Positions 59,912 to 64,000 of a DNA stretch of 64,000 nt are shown piece after piece. The notes below the pieces were generated by a model. The model did no database searches. It saw only the letters and a program-made list of their open reading frames with translations, and was not told where the DNA came from. This DNA is from Heliocidaris tuberculata. Its lineage: Eukaryota > Echinodermata > Echinoidea > Camarodonta > Echinometridae. The position numbers were made by a program, and so were the translations under genes. Each line of letters begins with the position of its first letter. Position 1 is the stretch's first letter. The DNA is taken from positions 4,032,316-4,096,315 of the forward strand of contig CM046852.1 of NCBI GenBank assembly GCA_025618425.1. Direction: 5' to 3'.

Positions 59912-60561
59912 ACAGACCCAGATCACTTGAGGTTGACAGGAATGTCACCTTTAGAAACACAGCAAAGGCTAAAGCTCGCAACTTTGTATTAGCACGCGTA
60001 ATATCCAGAACACGTTTTTGGAGCCATCGAAGCCTGTTAAGAATGTTTTTTGGTGTACGCCCTGAAAATGTCGAACGTGATTGGTTTGCCTGTTTGAACC
60101 ACGTGACAGATTTCAATTGGCCATTCAAAGAAACCGCGGAGGGATATCGCGCGCGAATTGAATTTTAGGTTACGTGCAAGGTGTCAAGCTTCTTCTTCTC
60201 TGTTGACTTCCTCCGTTTACTGGAGAACTGCAATCCTATGCTTGCAATCCTATGCTTGCAGAAGGAACAAATACACAATGTGTCGGACTGTTACTAGTGA
60301 TGGTGTGTAGCAGCTTGGTCTACAAAGCGTTGTCTTACGTAATGTATGTCAAGAACGAATTGTAAGATAACTGGATGAAAGTCAGGGAATTGGTACGAGA
60401 GACAAGACAAGACAAGACAAGACAAGACAAGCGAGATATTCCTTCACTCTCTGTTAGATTCTGTCCAAGACAAGTCGCTTGGAGATATTACTTAGCTCTT
60501 GCTTCGTACGTGATTTCATCGCATCTTATTCCTTTAGGTCGTTATTTAGGCTTGTGTCGTC
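59912..60561. other. Possible upstream region of spliced candidate
   Basis: Contains a CpG-containing stretch (GATATCGCGCGCGAATTG) at about 60143-60160, a doubled CAATCCTATGCTTG at about 60231-60258, and a (GACAA)n run at 60401-60432. No TATA arrangement was convincing. Confidence 0.4.
60401..60432. repeat. (GACAA)n pentamer repeat
   Basis: Six GACAA units. Confidence 0.95.
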
Positions 60562-62868
60562 ATGGTCGTAATGCTAGACAGCCGAACCAGTACACGTTCA
60601 AACTGTGTGGAGAATACCCAGGTGGGTAGGCGTTGTAGGAGGAAGGCATCCAGGCCTTTGAGCATGACGAATGCTGCCAACACCAAGAGTAAGCACAGGA
60701 AATCTTGTATTTATTTATTTTTTAATTTTGAATAATTCATTGGGGGGGGGGGGTGCTCAGTATGTTAAAGGTACCTCGTTGCATTTATAAGTCAAATCAC
60801 ATCAATCTTTAAAGTAAAGACCCCGTCCACTTCAAATTGGCTCAAATTAGGCATGTTGGGTGATTTTAGGTTGAAGAGGTTTAGATTTCAAAGTTTGAAT
60901 AGCCCCAATGGCCTACCGTCTCTAGCACTAACATGGCAACAAGATTTGTGATTAATTTGGGGAAAAATGGACACTCGGTTCAACTTTCAAGTCCCATATC
61001 TTTGTAAACACTGCGCCTTATTTCTTAATATTAATGTTTATAAAGGTAATAACTCCAGTTATCCAAAATGAAAACTTATTTTCTTATTTGAGTAAAGTAA
61101 ATTTCAATAACTTTACTGATCATTTTTGAAGAAAAAAAAAACGTGACTTGTATGTTACATAATTATTGTTGCCTTTTCAAATTTAAAAAAAAAATCAAAA
61201 TCAGCAACCCAACTTCAGGCGAGAGGATAGATATTCGAATCCACGTTTCTAAAAGGGGGAGGGGTCAATTGATTCACCCCCCCCCCCCAAATGGAAAGTT
61301 ATCACATTTTCGTGATGCTAATACTCAAAAGGAGTGGTCCTCGCAAAGTGGTTTGGTCTTCGCAATTCACAGAGTTGCCCATTTGTGTTTCATCGATCGC
61401 AACTTTAAAACTAACTTTCACAAGTCCAAAATTATCGGATTTTGTCCAAGCTTTCGCTAATCTGCTCCTCTTATTTTCATGTTTTTATTAAAGCCAGCCT
61501 TTAATTTACATCCACTGAAAATGTTTTTGCTTGAACGATACCGTACTGTACTGTGACAGTATAGTATAGATTAATCTGACAGCTCATCTCACCAATAGAC
61601 CTGTTCACAAATATATTCAAATTTTATGCATACTTTTCAAACAAAAGTTGTTCTTGACAACCTGAAAGCTTGTCAGAGGCTTATCAGACATAGCAACAAG
61701 TAATGTATGCAAACTGGAATCCAAGTATTGTAATTCATTCATTAAAACAGGTTACTGGAATACCTCGTTACTAGGTCCCCAGGAAAGAAACATCCATAAA
61801 TTTGAATAACTTTGTAAGCAGATCTATTATGGTTTGTGTTTGGAAGCGGGAATGGATTTATGTAGGTTTACAGTTTTGAATAATCGTGTATTTTATTCAA
61901 TGCATTATGAAAATGGTCTTCCATAATCATGTTCTAACAAATGTCTTTTTTGTTTGGTTTATAGCAGTCAACAAGTCAACAAGAGCCAACAGCAGGAGGT
62001 CGAGGACAGGCGGAGACGGGAGGAGGAGCGTGAGCAACTCCACCCGAGATGACGGAGGTCACCACGTCTGCACGAGACATCGCAGATGCAGCCACCGCTC
62101 AGCTCGAAGCAGCTAGAGAGCGACGTCGTGCCGTCAATCGAGCAAACCAGACCCTGCGGAGGTCGGCCCGGATTGCCGCGAGGCGAGGCGGTGTGGTTGT
62201 AGCCTGGAGTAAGTAAATTATAATTATTCTACGCTTACGATTCCTAGTATACAAAGTAATATTATATCACTGTAAAAAGTAAATGATGGGAATAGACCAT
62301 TTTACTTTTGTATTGTAAAATCATGTATTTATAACCAAACCGGACTGACATTGATGACCCCAGAAACTGCTCAGAACTTTCCCAATGTAGCAACAACTTT
62401 TCCGTGAAAGTGTTTTTTGTTTGTTTGTTTTTTTTTTTTTAATTATTTTTTTTAAATACCATTAGTAATACCAATAAATGGGCCAGGTAGGGGTTCGAGA
62501 AAGGAATCATTTGAATGCGTTTGAATACTGTTCCATATCATTCCAAAAAGTGTCCCTATTTTTATTTCAAAAAATTAAAACTGGATAATTGCAAAAGACC
62601 TTGAACATGATGAATTAAGAAAGTTCTCAACTCTCATATTATTATTACAGACTGATTCGCAGAAGCAGCTGGGGAGAGACTGAGGGGGATACGTGGTCGA
62701 ACACTGCTGAGGATCTCGGAACGTAAACGCCTTGCTACAGGATTAGTGGGGAGGAAGCCGAGACGGGTATTGCATGGCCACTCAATCCAGGCCCGCTGCT
62801 TTATCGTGGTCAAGAAAGACTGGGTGTGGTCAGTGGAGCCAGACACCGGAGGCCATTCCTTTCTTTGA
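60562..62868 (+). CDS. Spliced gene candidate, three exons, product unknown
   Basis: Seen in sequence: a donor GA|GTAAGC at 60688/60689; an acceptor region TTTTTTGTTTGGTTTATAG ending 61964 (NAGNAG, second site 61967); a strong donor GA|GTAAGT at 62208/62209; and acceptor AGs at 62650 and 62662. The putative introns hold MITE-B and MITE-D copies while the putative exons are MITE-free, higher in GC and rich in Arg codons. Two readings are possible. ATG 60562 spliced to 61965 ends at 62116 (an Arg/Ser-rich chain of about 93 residues). ATG 62049 spliced 62208 to 62663 ends at 62868, giving 121 residues with a basic Arg-rich middle (ARERRRAVNRAN, RRSARIAARRGG) and a C-terminal KKDWVWSVEPDTGG. A third frame in exon 2 gives QQEVEDRRRREEEREQ before a stop overlapping ATG 62049, so a frameshifted pseudogene is also possible. 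I recognise no family. Confidence 0.3.
60809..61504. mobile_element. Diverged MITE-B copy
   Basis: TTAA at both borders (60809-60812, 61501-61504). The right half carries CACAGAGTTGCCCATTTGTG and ATTATCGGATTTTGTCCAAG, clearly related to the right arm of MITE-B at 11110-11190. The left arm is more decayed. It lies in a putative intron and contains a C-run at about 61279. Confidence 0.6.
61595..61829 (+). mobile_element. MITE-D copy 2
   Basis: Begins ATAGACCTGTTCACAAA and ends TTTGTAAGCAGATCTATTAT. About 90% like 59678-59911 by eye. Same orientation. Confidence 0.85.
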
Positions 62869-63222
62869 CCGCCCCCCTTTAATAATTTCCAAGAAGGTAA
62901 TTTCTTTTTAATAATCAAGAATACTGTTCATTGTTCAAAAACAGAGCAAGTAACCATTCAAAATATGTTAGTGAAAATGTGTATCTGTAAGACATTCTTG
63001 TTCAAGAATGAAAACAAGGAATGAGAAACATTGAGGACTGGCCATCAACTGTAGTCTCCAAATGTTTCTGATTGTGATTTTCATTGTTTTAATTTGACTC
63101 TACGCAAGAAGGAAATGCTCATCAAAATTTGAAGGGCCAGATGCCCCATTTTTGCAATTTTCTTTCAGAGACTCATTTATTGTTAATGGGTTTGCTCACT
63201 CATGCGTGTATGGTATGATTCC
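62869..63222. other. Unassigned sequence
   Basis: No gene or RNA signal; may include a 3' UTR of the spliced candidate. Confidence 0.4.
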
Positions 63223-63437
63223 AATAGACTGCTTCTGTAATGTATACAAATTTATGCAAATAATTCTATGAGCACCTAGTGACAAGCTATTCCAGTAACC
63301 TGCTTTTTATAAATGAGCCTCAATGCTTGGAATCCAGTTTGCATACATTACTTATTGCTATGTCCGGCAAGCTCTCAGGTTGTCAAGAACAACCTTTGTT
63401 TGAACAAAATTTGAATACATTACCGAAGCGGTCTATT
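63223..63437 (-). mobile_element. MITE-D copy 3, reverse orientation
   Basis: Reversed MITE-D interior (CAGGTTGTCAAGAACAACC, TTGGAATCCAGTTTGC). The ends differ from the other two copies (AATAGACTGCTTCTGTAATG and CGAAGCGGTCTATT), so this is a sub-family with altered termini. Confidence 0.8.
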
Positions 63438-63626
63438 GCATATCATCTATATATTTGAAAATTTTAACTACAAAAAGTCTCCACTTTTTACTTTTTTTTT
63501 TTCTTTTTTTTTTTTGCTGAGTGGTAGTACATAAGGTTCCCAGCAAGAATAATTATTACCTACCTTCTCCATATGATTTAATCCTGGATTTGCTCTTTTA
63601 ATACTCTACTCTACATATCGTCTGAT
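63438..63626. other. Unassigned sequence with T-runs
   Basis: Nothing recognised apart from poly-T at about 63491-63516. Confidence 0.5.
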
Positions 63627-63686
63627 TGGAGCCAGAAGGGCGTTCACTTTGTGCAAAAATGTGACTTAACGCCTTTCTAGCTCCAA
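63627..63686. repeat. Hairpin, GGAGCCAGAAGGGCGTT arms
   Basis: GGAGCCAGAAGGGCGTT and, inverted, AACGCCTTTCTAGCTCC enclose about 25 bases. The same arm motif is inside the tandem units at 53624-54070, so this is a short foldback family. Confidence 0.8.
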
Positions 63687-64000
63687 GCAGGAAATATCAT
63701 TACCCTCTTTTTTATTTTCATTATTAAATCTAGATTTTCTTTTTTGAATACTATATGAGAAAACAAGGTGAATTAATAGAAACAATTGCCATGGATAGGA
63801 TAAAAATTGGAAACATTTTTATTTGAATGTTTCACTCAGGAATGATGCAGATTCTTTTTCTTTCTTTTATTCATCATCAGTAGAAAATCGAAAGGTTCTG
63901 CATTATTCCGAGGATTTTTCTTTTTTTTTTTTTTTTTTTGGGGGGGGGGGTTGGGGGTTGGGGGTGGGGTTAGAAACAAATCTTTTTTCCTGTTCACCCT
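63687..64000. other. Unassigned end of window with T/G tracts
   Basis: A T-run then G-run at about 63918-63967, with GGGGTTGGGGGTTGGGGGTGGGG as candidate G-quadruplex sequence. Nothing else recognised. Confidence 0.6.

Noticed and set aside
62651..62868. Using the acceptor at 62650 for the last exon with the ATG 62049 frame
   Set aside because: It gives an immediate in-frame TGA; only the AG at 62662 keeps the frame open.

Overview
The window looks like about 64 kb of nuclear DNA from a marine invertebrate, most likely an echinoderm and probably a sea urchin. That identification is inference. It rests on the AT-rich background, very dense microsatellites, LINE tails ending in (AAT)n, a SINE whose tail type I associate with deuterostome invertebrates, many foldback MITEs, and a metazoan WASP-family protein. 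There are no operons or bacterial signals. Almost all long open frames here are translations of microsatellites (poly-Ser, poly-Leu, poly-Ile, poly-Arg) and are not genes.

Coding content is sparse. One convincing gene lies at 28133-28909 (+). It is an uninterrupted 258-codon frame with a WH1 (EVH1) domain, a lysine-rich basic stretch and a CRIB-like motif, which is the front half of WASP/N-WASP. It ends in a short acidic Ser/Thr-rich tail with no proline-rich or VCA region. A weak spliced gene candidate occupies 60562-62868 (+). A CCAAT/TATA/Inr-like promoter with a possible first coding exon lies at 23729-23908 (+), and a second promoter-like cluster (AP-1-like, CCAAT, NRF1-like sites) lies at 17160-17424. 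A 5'-truncated non-LTR retrotransposon at 48573-48970 (-) keeps about 100 residues of the reverse transcriptase C-terminus.

The rest is layered mobile DNA. The left third (1-24 kb) holds (CTA)n, (GA)n and (TTC)n tracts, two inverted arrays of an ATTCCGAA unit, four copies of one TTAA-flanked MITE (MITE-1), and several foldback elements. The middle (24-36 kb) contains the WASP-like gene, a fifth MITE-1 copy, a MITE with telomere-like internal repeats, foldbacks and a large (ATC)n tract. From 35.5 to 47.2 kb lies a transposon cluster: a CCCTTTC-ended TTAA MITE; a 3.9-kb element with perfect 38-bp terminal inverted repeats and an internal tandem array; a SINE split by a hAT-type MITE with an 8-bp duplication; a 3.0-kb TTAA-flanked element whose internal minisatellite is interrupted by a piece of the 3.9-kb element; and a near-palindromic TTAA MITE. 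The right third (47-64 kb) has the LINE remnant, an interlocked inverted repeat, long (CT)n tracts, hAT-like ends, an (AAT)n-tailed retroelement scar, three copies of a 215-235-bp MITE, and the spliced gene candidate.

The most unusual signal is the pair of large non-coding TIR elements at 36051-39923 and 43255-46235. Their ends are unrelated, yet each carries its own internal tandem array and a GC-rich right-hand module with a shared CACTCGCA...AAAACTGCT motif. Second is the WASP-like protein that stops after the CRIB motif. Third is a set of TTAA-flanked palindromic MITE families whose termini differ but which share an inner motif. All reading was by eye, so repeat borders are approximate unless a duplication or perfect TIR fixes them.
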